Source: Algoriphagus sp. NG3 (lineage in GTDB: Bacteria; Bacteroidota; Bacteroidia; Cytophagales; Cyclobacteriaceae). From it: a stretch of DNA of 64,000 nucleotides. The position numbers were made by a program, and so were the translations under genes. The notes under the pieces are model-generated. The model ran no database searches. It was given only the letters and a program-made list of their open reading frames with translations, and was not told the origin of the DNA. Shown here in pieces: positions 50,543 through 59,527 of the stretch. Location of the stretch: assembly GCF_034119865.1 (NCBI RefSeq), contig NZ_CP139421.1:1736001-1800000 (forward strand), in the 5' to 3' direction. Each line of letters opens with the position of its first letter. The first letter of the stretch is position 1.

Positions 50543-50968
50543 ATGAAAAACTTATTACTTTCCCTTCTGATACTTATTTCCAGCCAGGTGCTAGCCCAAC
50601 AAACTACTTTGCTTCCAATTGTAAGATCAGAAATAAAGGGAATTAATATCTATGGTAAAACAGTCGATAACCAGACCCGATGTCAGCACTGGCATTCGGA
50701 TCTGGATATCATTGCCATCAAATTCAAGTGCTGCGAGAAGTACTATCCATGCTTTTCATGTCATGAAGAAGAAGCTGATCACAAGCCGGAAGTTTGGCCT
50801 AAAGCTGAGTTTGACACCCAAGCGATTCTCTGTGGAGTATGCGGTACAGAACTGACAATCTCAGAATATCAGGAAAGCGGAAACACCTGTCCTAAGTGCA
50901 CCGCCGCTTTCAACCCCGGTTGTAGCAAGCATTATCATTTGTACTTTGAGACAGATACAGGTAATTGA
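50543..50968 (+). CDS. CHY zinc-finger protein with an apparent signal peptide
   Basis: The 141 residues begin with a signal-like segment (MKNLLLSLLILISSQVLAQQ). The CHY zinc finger follows at about 35-135: RCQHWHSDLD, FKCCEKYYPCFSCHEEEADH, LCGVCGTELTISEY, CPKCTAAFNPGCSKHYHLYF. The His/Cys set binds three zinc ions in known CHY folds. CHY proteins of this size are usually cytosolic, so export would be unusual. The gene is 222 bp from the AAA gene and within a copper-tolerance region, so metal sensing or buffering outside the cytosol is a guess. Confidence 0.82.
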   Translation: MKNLLLSLLILISSQVLAQQTTLLPIVRSEIKGINIYGKTVDNQTRCQHWHSDLDIIAIKFKCCEKYYPCFSCHEEEADHKPEVWPKAEFDTQAILCGVCGTELTISEYQESGNTCPKCTAAFNPGCSKHYHLYFETDTGN

Positions 50969-51090
50969 ACACAGTATATGTTTGATAGGTAATTAATTAT
51001 CAATAAATTACATTCAATCCTATCTTGTAAGATTCATTAACTAGTTGGAAAAATCAAACCTACTGAACATTAATCCGTAATTTTAACCTG

Positions 51091-51211
51091 TTGAAATCGA
51101 GCATGTCGTAGGCAACACACAAAGAGATGATTATTAACCATGCGAGATTCTCCCGAATCAAGTTCGGGACAGGCTATGTGGCTGATAAAAATCAATTATA
51201 AACACATGAAA
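51091..51211 (+). repeat. Dispersed intergenic repeat, copy C
   Basis: The segment shares TGAAATCGAGC, AGATGATTATTAACCATGCGAGATTC, TATGTGGC and CAATTATAAACACATGAAA with copies A, B and D. A CCCGAA/TTCGGG hairpin (51152-51168) interrupts it at a different place from copies A and B. Its right end is the start codon of the HYC_CC_PP gene. Confidence 0.8.
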
Positions 51212-51622
51212 AAGCAAATTTCCATAGCCCTAGCACTTCTGCTGATGTTCTCAAACATCGGAATGGCCAAGAGCACCCATCTATGCATGGGTTCAGAAAT
51301 GATGGCGGAATTTGGAATTGCAATTAAGCACCTGGATTGTGGAATGGGCGATCCACACAAAGAGGAGTCTTCCGACTCAGAACGAAGCGTAGATCCTATT
51401 GATTGCTGTCAGAATCAATTTGAACTTGTTCAAAACGATAATGACCAAAACCTCAAAGTCCTACAAATCGATGCTGCCCAACTTATTTTTATAGCAGCAT
51501 TTACACAATCGTTTATCTTCAGAATCGCTCCGGCTTCTGATGACTGGCAACCACAACCCTACTTAATTCCCCCCGCAGTAAAGAAGAACCTTATTGTTCT
51601 TTTTCAATCATTCTTGATTTAA
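51206..51622 (+). CDS. HYC_CC_PP-family exported protein
   Basis: From the ATG at 51206 the protein has 138 residues and a signal peptide (QISIALALLLMFSNIGMA). The conserved pattern includes HLCMGSEM, LDCGMGD, IDCCQNQFEL and a PP near the end (IPPAVKK). The His and Cys residues fit metal binding. A longer frame from 51140 would start inside the dispersed repeat. The family is found before CusA-like genes in Bacteroidota, as here (94 bp), so a periplasmic copper role is likely. Confidence 0.82.
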   Translation: MKKQISIALALLLMFSNIGMAKSTHLCMGSEMMAEFGIAIKHLDCGMGDPHKEESSDSERSVDPIDCCQNQFELVQNDNDQNLKVLQIDAAQLIFIAAFTQSFIFRIAPASDDWQPQPYLIPPAVKKNLIVLFQSFLI

Positions 51623-51715
51623 TATTTCCTGGTAATAGGTCATAAGACCTCTTTTTAGCTAGTGGAATAAATCCATAGCTCTTCCTATTTTATTTCCTTA
51701 TACCAGGATTAAATC

Positions 51716-54700
51716 ATGCTTAACTCGATAATCAAGTATTTTCTAGAAAATAAACTTGTTACTTTTCTTCTGCTGATCGCTTTGATTGCCGGAGGAATCG
51801 TAACAGCTCCTTTTGGATGGAAAGTCGGCTCCCTGCCCTCAAGTCCCGTTCCCGTAGATGCCATTCCCGATATTGGTGAGAACCAACAGATTGTCTTCAC
51901 CCAATGGCCTGGCCGATCCCCACAAGATATTGAGGATCAAATTTCATATCCCCTTACTACCTATCTGCTTGGGCTCCCCGGAGTGAAATCAATTCGTAGC
52001 TCCTCTATTTTCGGTTTTTCCAGTATCTATATCATTTTCGATGAAGACACTGAATTTTACTGGTCTAGGTCTAGAATCCTTGAAAAACTCAATTCATTAC
52101 CCTCAGGGTTGCTTCCTGAAGCTGTACAACCCGCACTTGGGCCTGATGCCACTGCATTAGGCCAAGTTTACTGGTACACATTGGAAGGAAGAGATGCCGA
52201 AGGAAATCCTACAGGTGGCTGGGACTTGCATGAGATTAGATCTGTTCAGGACTTTTTTGTGAAATATGGACTTAATGCCGTGGAAGGAGTTTCCGAGGTG
52301 GCTTCCATCGGTGGTTTTGTGCAGGAATATCAAGTTGATGTAAATCCGGATGCCTTAAAAGCGTATAACATTCCTTTGGACAAAGTGATGCTGGCCGTCA
52401 AACAAAGCAATCGTGATGTGGGTGCCAAAACCGTGGAGATCAACCAAGCTGAATACCTCGTAAGGGGCTTGGGCTATATCAAAAACGTGGAAGATCTGGA
52501 GCTGGCGGTGGTGGACGTCAAAGATAATGTCCCCATCAGAATCAAAGATATTGCAGTAGTAAGTCTTGGCCCAGCAAATCGAAGAGGGCTGTTGGATAAA
52601 GACGGCGCAGAGGTAGTCGGAGGTGTGGTAGTGGCACGATACGGTTCCAATCCGCTGCAGGTGATTAATAATCTGAAAGAAAAGATAAAAGAAATTGCTC
52701 CGGGGCTACCGCGCAAAACACTGGAGGATGGAAAAGTAAGCCAACTCACAATAGTTCCATTTTACGACCGGTCTACACTGATCCAAGAAACATTGGGAAC
52801 CTTGGAAGAGGCCCTTTCATTGGAAATCCTTATTTCTATTCTGGTAGTGATAGTGATGGTTTACAACCTCAGAGCTTCTATCCTGATATCGAGTTTATTG
52901 CCTATCTCAATATTGATGGTATTTATAGCCATGCGGTATGTTGGCGTAGATGCAAACATCGTTGCGCTGTCAGGTATAGCAATTGCGATTGGGACCATGG
53001 TGGATTTAGGGATTATTCTGACTGAAAACATCCTAAAACATATAGATGAAGCACCTCCGGAGCAGAAATTAATTTCCACAGTCTATAAAGGTTCATCAGA
53101 AGTAGCAACCGCCATTCTTACGGCTGTCTCCACTACTATTGTCAGTTTTGTTCCTGTGTTCACTATGGAGGCTGCTGAAGGAAAACTATTTGGCCCTTTG
53201 GCCTATACGAAGACTTTTGCGTTGATCGCAGCGCTGATAGTCTCTCTATTTATTTTACCCATGCTTGCACATGTACTATTTGGTTTTAAACTAAAAAGTA
53301 ACAGAAGTAAACTAGCTGGCAATTCACTAATGGTAATTATAGGTGTTCTTGCCTTGATTTATGGGTATTCTTGGTCAGGGATCATGCTTCTGGCGGTTGC
53401 AGGTATAGCGTTTTTCAAATACCTAGTGGATACTAAGCCTATTGACCTCCCGCTACGAATACGCCCTGTCTATAATCGTCTGGAAATCATTTTAGTAATA
53501 GCCGGAGTGATATGGCTTCTAGCAAGTTACTGGTTACCGTTAGGCCCGGGCAGATCCTTACTGACAAATGTGATTTTTGTGGGTATTTTGGTGAGTATAA
53601 TCCTTGGTGCATTCAGTATGCTCGAAATCTTCTACAAACGAATACTGATCTGGTGTTTGGATCACAAAGCCGCTTTCCTAACTATCCCTGCAATCCTGAT
53701 CTTACTTGGGGGAACCATATGGATGGGCTTTACTAAGATTTTTGCTTTTATCCCGACAGTCACCCATGTGGTCGGATGGAACATCGAATCAAGCAAGTCC
53801 TGGTCAAAATTGGATCATACTTTTCCTGGCATGCAGAAGGAATTTATGCCCTCCTTGGATGAAGGGAGCTTTCTGCTAATGCCAACAGCCATGCCCCATT
53901 CCGGTATTGCTTTTAACAGAAAAGTAATAGGTCAGTTGGACATGCTGCTTACAAGTATTCCGGAAGTAGCCCTTACAGTAGGGAAATTAGGGCGGGCGGA
54001 ATCGGCTTTGGATCCGGCTCCCATTTCCATGTACGAAAACATAATCAATTATAAACCGGAGTATCAACTTAATAAAAAAGGCCATCGACAACGCTTCAAA
54101 ACGGACAAAGAAGGACGTTTTATTTTTACTAGCGGGGATACACTTAGCAATCAGGAAGCTATAGAAAAAGCTACACCTACAACTGGACTAATCGCGGATG
54201 AAGACGGACTCTACTTTAGAAACTGGAGGGAAAACATTCATTCTCCGGATGATATATGGAACGAAATCATAGCCGTAACCAAAATCCCCGGAATCACTTC
54301 GGCTCCTAAACTGCAGCCGATAGAAACCCGTCTGGTCATGCTTCAAACCGGTATGCGTGCGCCAATGGGGATTAAAGTCTATGGTCCAGACCTTCAGACT
54401 ATCGAAGACTTTGGTATACAGGTGGAAAATATTCTCAAAGAAGTGCCCTCGGTCAAGCAGGAAGCAGTTTTTGCAGACCGGATTGTGGGCAAGCCCTATT
54501 TGCAACTCAATATTGACCGTGAGTTAATCGCCCGGTATGGTTTGAGCATAGAATCGGTTCAGCAGGTTATAGAAACTGCCATTGGGGGAATGAATATCAC
54601 CAACACAGTAGAAGGCAGACAACGGTTTCCCGTACGTGTACGCTATCCCAGAGAACTCCGGGACGATCCCGAATCGCTGGGCAAAATTCTGGTTCCCACC

Positions 54701-55534
54701 CCTACCGGAGCACAGGTTCCGCTTAGTCAGCTCGTGAAATTTGAATACCTACGTGGTCCTCAGGCAATCAAAAGTGAGGACACCTTCTTGGTAGGATATG
54801 TTCTCTTTGACAAAAAAGATGGTTTCTCAGAAGTAACTGTAGTGGAAGATGCCAGAGAGCTCATTCAAAGCAGGATTGATTCCGGAGAATTGGAAGTGCC
54901 ACAAGGTGTGAGTTATAAATTCTCAGGAAGCTACGAAAATCAGGTACGTGCAGAGAAAAGGCTCAGCATTATTGTTCCGGTGGTTCTTCTGATCATATTT
55001 TTGATTTTATATTTTCAGTTCCGCTCAGTGACTACTTCATTGATGGTTTTCACCGGAATCGCCATGGCATTCAGCGGAGGCTTTATAGTACTTTGGTTAT
55101 ATGGTCAATCATGGTTTGGTGACTTCAGCTTCTTTGGGACGAATTTCCGCAACCTCTTTCAAATCCAAACCATCAACCTAAGTGTTGCAGTTTGGGTGGG
55201 TTTCATCGCTTTGTTTGGTATTGCCACAGATGACGGTGTGCTGATGGCAACCTATTTAGACCAAAGCTTTGCCAAAAACAAGACGGACAATTTCAGAGGT
55301 ATCCGAATGGCGATAGTAGAAGCCGGTCAGCGCAGAATCAAGCCGGCTATTATGACTTCAGCCACCACAATTATTGCTTTATTGCCAATTTTGACTTCTA
55401 CAGGAAGAGGTTCTGATATCATGATCCCTATGGCCATCCCTGCTTTTGGGGGAATGATTGTAGCGGCTATCACTTACTTTATTGTTCCCGTGCTGTACTC
55501 CATCCGGGAAGAACGAAAACTTAAAAAAAGCTGA
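51716..55534 (+). CDS. cusA: CusA/CzcA-family heavy-metal RND efflux pump
   Basis: This inner-membrane proton-driven pump has 1272 residues, more than the usual 1040 or so. The start (IKYFLENKLVTFLLLIALIAGG), ALGQVYWYTLEG, VTVDVKDN-type region, GIATDDGVLMATYLDQ and the Met-containing periplasmic segment (GKLGRAESALDPAPISMYEN) match CusA/CzcA. The extra sequence is between about 530 and 650: four more hydrophobic segments (SLMVIIGVLALIYGYSW to LVSIILGAFSMLEIFY) inserted near the middle. The substrate is likely Cu or Ag from the neighbours, but divalent metals cannot be excluded. It is followed by cusC 2 bp later. Confidence 0.93.
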   Translation: MLNSIIKYFLENKLVTFLLLIALIAGGIVTAPFGWKVGSLPSSPVPVDAIPDIGENQQIVFTQWPGRSPQDIEDQISYPLTTYLLGLPGVKSIRSSSIFGFSSIYIIFDEDTEFYWSRSRILEKLNSLPSGLLPEAVQPALGPDATALGQVYWYTLEGRDAEGNPTGGWDLHEIRSVQDFFVKYGLNAVEGVSEVASIGGFVQEYQVDVNPDALKAYNIPLDKVMLAVKQSNRDVGAKTVEINQAEYLVRGLGYIKNVEDLELAVVDVKDNVPIRIKDIAVVSLGPANRRGLLDKDGAEVVGGVVVARYGSNPLQVINNLKEKIKEIAPGLPRKTLEDGKVSQLTIVPFYDRSTLIQETLGTLEEALSLEILISILVVIVMVYNLRASILISSLLPISILMVFIAMRYVGVDANIVALSGIAIAIGTMVDLGIILTENILKHIDEAPPEQKLISTVYKGSSEVATAILTAVSTTIVSFVPVFTMEAAEGKLFGPLAYTKTFALIAALIVSLFILPMLAHVLFGFKLKSNRSKLAGNSLMVIIGVLALIYGYSWSGIMLLAVAGIAFFKYLVDTKPIDLPLRIRPVYNRLEIILVIAGVIWLLASYWLPLGPGRSLLTNVIFVGILVSIILGAFSMLEIFYKRILIWCLDHKAAFLTIPAILILLGGTIWMGFTKIFAFIPTVTHVVGWNIESSKSWSKLDHTFPGMQKEFMPSLDEGSFLLMPTAMPHSGIAFNRKVIGQLDMLLTSIPEVALTVGKLGRAESALDPAPISMYENIINYKPEYQLNKKGHRQRFKTDKEGRFIFTSGDTLSNQEAIEKATPTTGLIADEDGLYFRNWRENIHSPDDIWNEIIAVTKIPGITSAPKLQPIETRLVMLQTGMRAPMGIKVYGPDLQTIEDFGIQVENILKEVPSVKQEAVFADRIVGKPYLQLNIDRELIARYGLSIESVQQVIETAIGGMNITNTVEGRQRFPVRVRYPRELRDDPESLGKILVPTPTGAQVPLSQLVKFEYLRGPQAIKSEDTFLVGYVLFDKKDGFSEVTVVEDARELIQSRIDSGELEVPQGVSYKFSGSYENQVRAEKRLSIIVPVVLLIIFLILYFQFRSVTTSLMVFTGIAMAFSGGFIVLWLYGQSWFGDFSFFGTNFRNLFQIQTINLSVAVWVGFIALFGIATDDGVLMATYLDQSFAKNKTDNFRGIRMAIVEAGQRRIKPAIMTSATTIIALLPILTSTGRGSDIMIPMAIPAFGGMIVAAITYFIVPVLYSIREERKLKKS

Positions 55535-55536
55535 AA

Positions 55537-56766
55537 ATGAAAATCATCACACTTTCCCTTCTTTTGCTTCTGGGAGTTAGTTATTCAGCAGCTTCGCAAA
55601 GCTTGGCAGAATATTTCCAACTGGGCGCCGAAAACAATCTGGGACTAAAAGCAAAATACAAGGCCTTTGAAGCAGCATTGGAAAAAATCCCCCAAGTAGG
55701 CTCCTTGCAAGATCCAAGCTTGTCTTTTGGCTATTTTATCTCTCCTGTGGAAACCCGTGTAGGGCCACAAAAAGCCCGTTTTTCACTGACCCAGCTATTT
55801 CCTTGGTTTGGCACTTTAAAGGCTCAGGAGGATGTAGCTTCCTTACAGGCCGAAGTGAAATATCAGGAATTTCTTGATGCAAAAAATCAGCTTTACAACC
55901 AGCTGGCCGCTGTGTATTATCCTCTTCTGGAGACCCATGAGTTAATTGCTATTGAGGAGGAAAACCTCCGCATCCTTGAAACCTACTATTCCCTTGCCAC
56001 TTCCAAACTTGAAAATGGAACGGGATCACTCACTGATGCCCTCCGTGCGGACATAATGATCCAGGCCGCCAAGACGAACCTCGAGGTACTAAAGGTTAAA
56101 ATAGAGGGAAGCAACTCATGGCTTAACTCATTGCTTTCACGGCCTCATGATTCCCCCGTTGAGATCTTGGAAAAGTTAGAAATCGTAGCTGAAGAACGAG
56201 TGATTTCACCCGATTCTATCCAGTCCAACCCTCTGTTGGAGAGCATGGATCTAAAAATTCAATCCAGTGAAGCCAGCAAGCGTGTAGCCCAAAAGCAAGG
56301 CATGCCAAAGCTAGGTGCCGGAGTCGACTATGTGCTGGTGGGAGAAAGAACAGATATGGTCATTCCTGAAAACGGCAAAAATGTATTGATGCCCATGGTG
56401 ACAATGAGCCTGCCCATTTTCCGTGGAAAATACAAAGGAGCCCAGAAAGAGGCTGAGCTGACGCAGGAGTCCTATAAACTGGAAAAGGAGGAGTTAAACA
56501 ATAAGCTTTATGGCTCCTATCATCGCTATTCTTCCGATATGAAAATCCAGAATGATCTGATCTCACTATTTGAGCGACAAATCGTGACTACTCAGCAAAA
56601 CCTAGCCCTTCTTTACAATTCCTATAGCAACTCAGGGAAGGATTTTGAGGAGGTTTTGCGTGTGCAGCAGCAATTGCTGGAATTCAAAAAAATGAAACTC
56701 AAAGCTATGGTAGCTTATAGAACATCCTTGGCACAAATCAATTACATAACCGCCAAAACTTACTGA
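55537..56766 (+). CDS. cusC: TolC-family outer membrane channel of the metal efflux system
   Basis: The 409 residues have a signal peptide (IITLSLLLLLGVSYSAASQ) and two OEP repeats (about 20-200 and 210-400). SLSFGYFISPVETRVGPQKARFSLTQLFPWFGTLKA is a typical stretch of metal-efflux TolC proteins. It would carry metal ions out together with CusA and CusB. It starts 2 bp after the cusA stop. Confidence 0.9.
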   Translation: MKIITLSLLLLLGVSYSAASQSLAEYFQLGAENNLGLKAKYKAFEAALEKIPQVGSLQDPSLSFGYFISPVETRVGPQKARFSLTQLFPWFGTLKAQEDVASLQAEVKYQEFLDAKNQLYNQLAAVYYPLLETHELIAIEEENLRILETYYSLATSKLENGTGSLTDALRADIMIQAAKTNLEVLKVKIEGSNSWLNSLLSRPHDSPVEILEKLEIVAEERVISPDSIQSNPLLESMDLKIQSSEASKRVAQKQGMPKLGAGVDYVLVGERTDMVIPENGKNVLMPMVTMSLPIFRGKYKGAQKEAELTQESYKLEKEELNNKLYGSYHRYSSDMKIQNDLISLFERQIVTTQQNLALLYNSYSNSGKDFEEVLRVQQQLLEFKKMKLKAMVAYRTSLAQINYITAKTY

Positions 56767-56779
56767 CTATGATAAGCGA

Positions 56780-57061
56780 GAACACTATAGGAACGACACA
56801 CAGCGGGATGATTAATGGAGGAAGACCGAAGTATCAAGACATAAGTGTCAAGATACTAGAAACGAGAATCAAGAGAGGAAAACATCTGCTTACGTCGTAA
56901 CATCCGACATTTGACAAAATTATAATCATATGAAATCGACACGATTAAAATCATCATTAAACACACAGGGCTCCGCCGGCTGGCGGATTAATCGTCAAAG
57001 ATTCCACCTGCCTGCCGACAGGTAGGTGTGACCACTGAAAAGAAAATATAAACACATGAAA
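56780..57061 (+). repeat. Repeat-rich spacer between cusC and cusB, with copy D
   Basis: The segment 56820-56890 holds TATCAAGA-type degenerate units as seen after copA. From 56930 to 57061 lies copy D of the dispersed repeat, bounded on both sides by a TATAAT/TATAAA..ATGAAA unit. Two hairpins interrupt it: CCGCC/GGCGG (56973-56986) and CACCTGCCTG/CAGGTAGGTG (57005-57028). Its right end is the cusB start codon. Confidence 0.65.
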
Positions 57062-58840
57062 AATATATTCAACAATAAATTTGTCCTGATAGCCATAACA
57101 TTGGTGGTAGGACTGGCCATTGGTTGGCTGATTAAGCCTACTTCCGAGCCAAAAACAGAAGTCGATAAACATGTTCATATCGAATCCATAGCGGGAATTC
57201 CTATCACTTACACCTGCTCCATGCACCCTCAGATTCGAAGGAACGAGCCGGGTGACTGCCCTATCTGTGGGATGGATCTTATTCCACTGGAAAACGATAA
57301 CACCGAAGCTGATCCTATGTCCGTGAGCATGTCTCCTACCGCTATGCAGTTGGCAGGAGTTCAATCAATCGTAGTCGGAAATGCCGACGCCAGAAAATCC
57401 ATCAGGCTAAATGGTAAAATCCAGGCGGATGAACGGCATAATTATACCCAGTCGGCTCATATTCCGGGAAGAATCGAAGACCTTCAAGTCAATTTTACCG
57501 GGGAATACGTCAAAAAAGGCCAAGTACTGGGACAAATTTATTCACCTGAACTGGCAACTGCTCAAGAGGAACTTTTCCAAGCGGAAAAAATCAAGGACAG
57601 TCAGCCGGCACTTTTCAATGCAGCCAAAGAAAAACTTAAAAACTGGAAACTCACAGATGTCCAGATTGAACAGATTTTGGCATCCGGAAAAGTGACTGAA
57701 CAACTTCCTATTCTAGCCAATGTCTCCGGATATGTCACCGAAAAAATGGTCAATCTAGGTGACTATGTTAGCCGTGGTCAACCAATCTATCAAATCGCTG
57801 ATCTGAGCAAAGTCTGGGTGCTCTTTGACGTTTATGAAGCTGAACTCCAATGGATAAAAAAAGGTGATGCCATACAATTCACTGTACAGTCATTTCCTGG
57901 AGAGACATTCACCGGCAAACTAAGCTATATAGATCCGGTCATTAATCCCCAGACCAGAGTAGCGAAAGCCCGGTTGGAGGTAAGCAACCCCAATCTGAAA
58001 TTCAAACCCGAAATGTTTGTCTCAGGGGAAGTTGACAGCAAAGTCCCATCCAGCGAAGACGATAGTATTGTAGTGCCAAAAACGGCTGTGATGTGGACAG
58101 GAACCCGTTCGGTGGTTTATGTGAAAAATGTAACTAATCAAGCCGTGAGTTTTCAACTTCGGGAAGTTACCCTTGGTGCCTCATTGGGCTCACAATACCT
58201 CATTACCTCAGGATTGGAATCAGGTGAAGAGATCGCCGTAAATGGCACCTTTAGTATCGATGCGGCTGCCCAACTGGCGGGAAAACCGAGCATGATGTCA
58301 CCGGAAGGCGGCGCAGCGATGACCGGGCATAATCATGGTGAGATCACTGAAAGAAAAACAACCACCAAAGTTCCTGCCGATCATACGGAGATTTCTGCCA
58401 AAGCCAAAGGCGAGCTGAAACCCGTTTTTGATACATATTTCAAGCTGAAAAATGCATTGACAAAGGATGATCTAGCCGGATCCAAAGCTAGCGCAGATGA
58501 CATGCTGACCTCATTGGAAAAAGTGAATATGTCTGAGTTCAAAGGTGGTGCCCACAATGAATGGATGAAATACAGCGAAAAAATCAAAGCAGCACTCGCT
58601 CAGATCAGTTCCCAAAAAAAATTAGAAGAAATCCGAAAATCATTTGGTTCCCTATCCGATGAGATGCTTGGATTGGCAGAGAACTTCAGGCCCTTATCTA
58701 GCAAAATTTATGTACAGCATTGTCCCATGGCAGACACAAACAGAGGTGCAGATTGGCTGAGCTTGGAGGAAAAAGTAGTCAACCCATACTTTGGGAATGC
58801 GATGCTTACCTGTGGTGAGGTCACCAAAACAATTCCTTAA
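57056..58840 (+). CDS. cusB: CusB-type periplasmic adaptor with metal-binding and DUF3347 domains
   Basis: The 594 residues begin with a membrane anchor (FVLIAITLVVGLAIGWLI, about 7-24). A heavy-metal-binding module follows (YTCSMHPQIRRNEPGDC and CPICGMDL, about 57-80), then the adaptor domains: barrel and lipoyl parts with RIEDLQVNFTGEYVKKGQVLGQIYSPEL and ANVSGYVTEKMVNLGDYVSRGQPIYQI. The last 170 residues are DUF3347 (VQHCPMADTNRGADWLSLEEKVVNPYFGNAMLTCGEV). It links CusA to CusC. The gene is 289 bp after cusC, preceded by a repeat-rich spacer. Confidence 0.92.
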   Translation: MKNIFNNKFVLIAITLVVGLAIGWLIKPTSEPKTEVDKHVHIESIAGIPITYTCSMHPQIRRNEPGDCPICGMDLIPLENDNTEADPMSVSMSPTAMQLAGVQSIVVGNADARKSIRLNGKIQADERHNYTQSAHIPGRIEDLQVNFTGEYVKKGQVLGQIYSPELATAQEELFQAEKIKDSQPALFNAAKEKLKNWKLTDVQIEQILASGKVTEQLPILANVSGYVTEKMVNLGDYVSRGQPIYQIADLSKVWVLFDVYEAELQWIKKGDAIQFTVQSFPGETFTGKLSYIDPVINPQTRVAKARLEVSNPNLKFKPEMFVSGEVDSKVPSSEDDSIVVPKTAVMWTGTRSVVYVKNVTNQAVSFQLREVTLGASLGSQYLITSGLESGEEIAVNGTFSIDAAAQLAGKPSMMSPEGGAAMTGHNHGEITERKTTTKVPADHTEISAKAKGELKPVFDTYFKLKNALTKDDLAGSKASADDMLTSLEKVNMSEFKGGAHNEWMKYSEKIKAALAQISSQKKLEEIRKSFGSLSDEMLGLAENFRPLSSKIYVQHCPMADTNRGADWLSLEEKVVNPYFGNAMLTCGEVTKTIP

Positions 58841-58874
58841 ACATAAAAAACCAAAAAAATAAACACATATCACT

Positions 58875-59435
58875 ATGAAAAATCTAAGAACACCTTTTGC
58901 CCTTTCCTTACTAATCGCCCTTTCTATTTCCTGCTCAGGTAAATCGGGTGATAATGATTCGCAAATGAATGATTCGGAAACTCACGAAATGCACGAGGCT
59001 AAACCAGACGGGAAAATCTCCGCAACGACCTCAACAATCGCATTCAAAGAGGAATCAACCACTCACATCTTCAATGCATATTTGGCGTTGAAAGATGCCT
59101 TGGTACAAACTGATGGTGAGAAAGTAAGTGTTGAAGCGAAAAAACTGGAAGCTTTACTGACTGAAGCGAAGTACAATTCGATCAGGGAAGACGTGCAGAG
59201 AATTGCAGAAAGCACAGATCCTAAGATTCAACGAGAATCATTTAACAGTCTATCAGATCAAATGATAACATTGGCCAAAAGCAGTGAGCTGGTGACAGGA
59301 AACCTATTTCTGCAACATTGCCCAATGGCAAATGGCAATAAAGGAGCTAATTGGATCAGCCTGTCGGAAGAAATCAAAAATCCATATTTCGGGGATAAAA
59401 TGATGAAATGCGGTTCTGTGAGGGAAAAGATTTGA
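58875..59435 (+). CDS. DUF3347-domain lipoprotein
   Basis: The 186 residues have a lipoprotein signal (LSLLIALSISCSG). A His/Met segment (NDSETHEMHEAKPDG) follows, then the DUF3347 domain ending LQHCPMANGNKGANWISLSEEIKNPYFGDKMMKCGSV. The domain is the same as at the end of CusB encoded 35 bp upstream, so it may be a free periplasmic metal carrier for that pump. A terminator follows. Confidence 0.88.
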   Translation: MKNLRTPFALSLLIALSISCSGKSGDNDSQMNDSETHEMHEAKPDGKISATTSTIAFKEESTTHIFNAYLALKDALVQTDGEKVSVEAKKLEALLTEAKYNSIREDVQRIAESTDPKIQRESFNSLSDQMITLAKSSELVTGNLFLQHCPMANGNKGANWISLSEEIKNPYFGDKMMKCGSVREKI

Positions 59436-59443
59436 ATAGGCAT

Positions 59444-59478
59444 GGTAGGGGCAAAAATCTTTCGCCCCTACCTTTTTT
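59444..59478 (+). terminator. Terminator of the metal efflux operon
   Basis: GGTAGGGGC (59444-59452) pairs with GCCCCTACC (59464-59472), followed by six T. Confidence 0.9.
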
Positions 59479-59527
59479 ACTCACTTGTCAACAGTTGAGC
59501 CCGCATCATTCTCCGCAATTAATTTCA

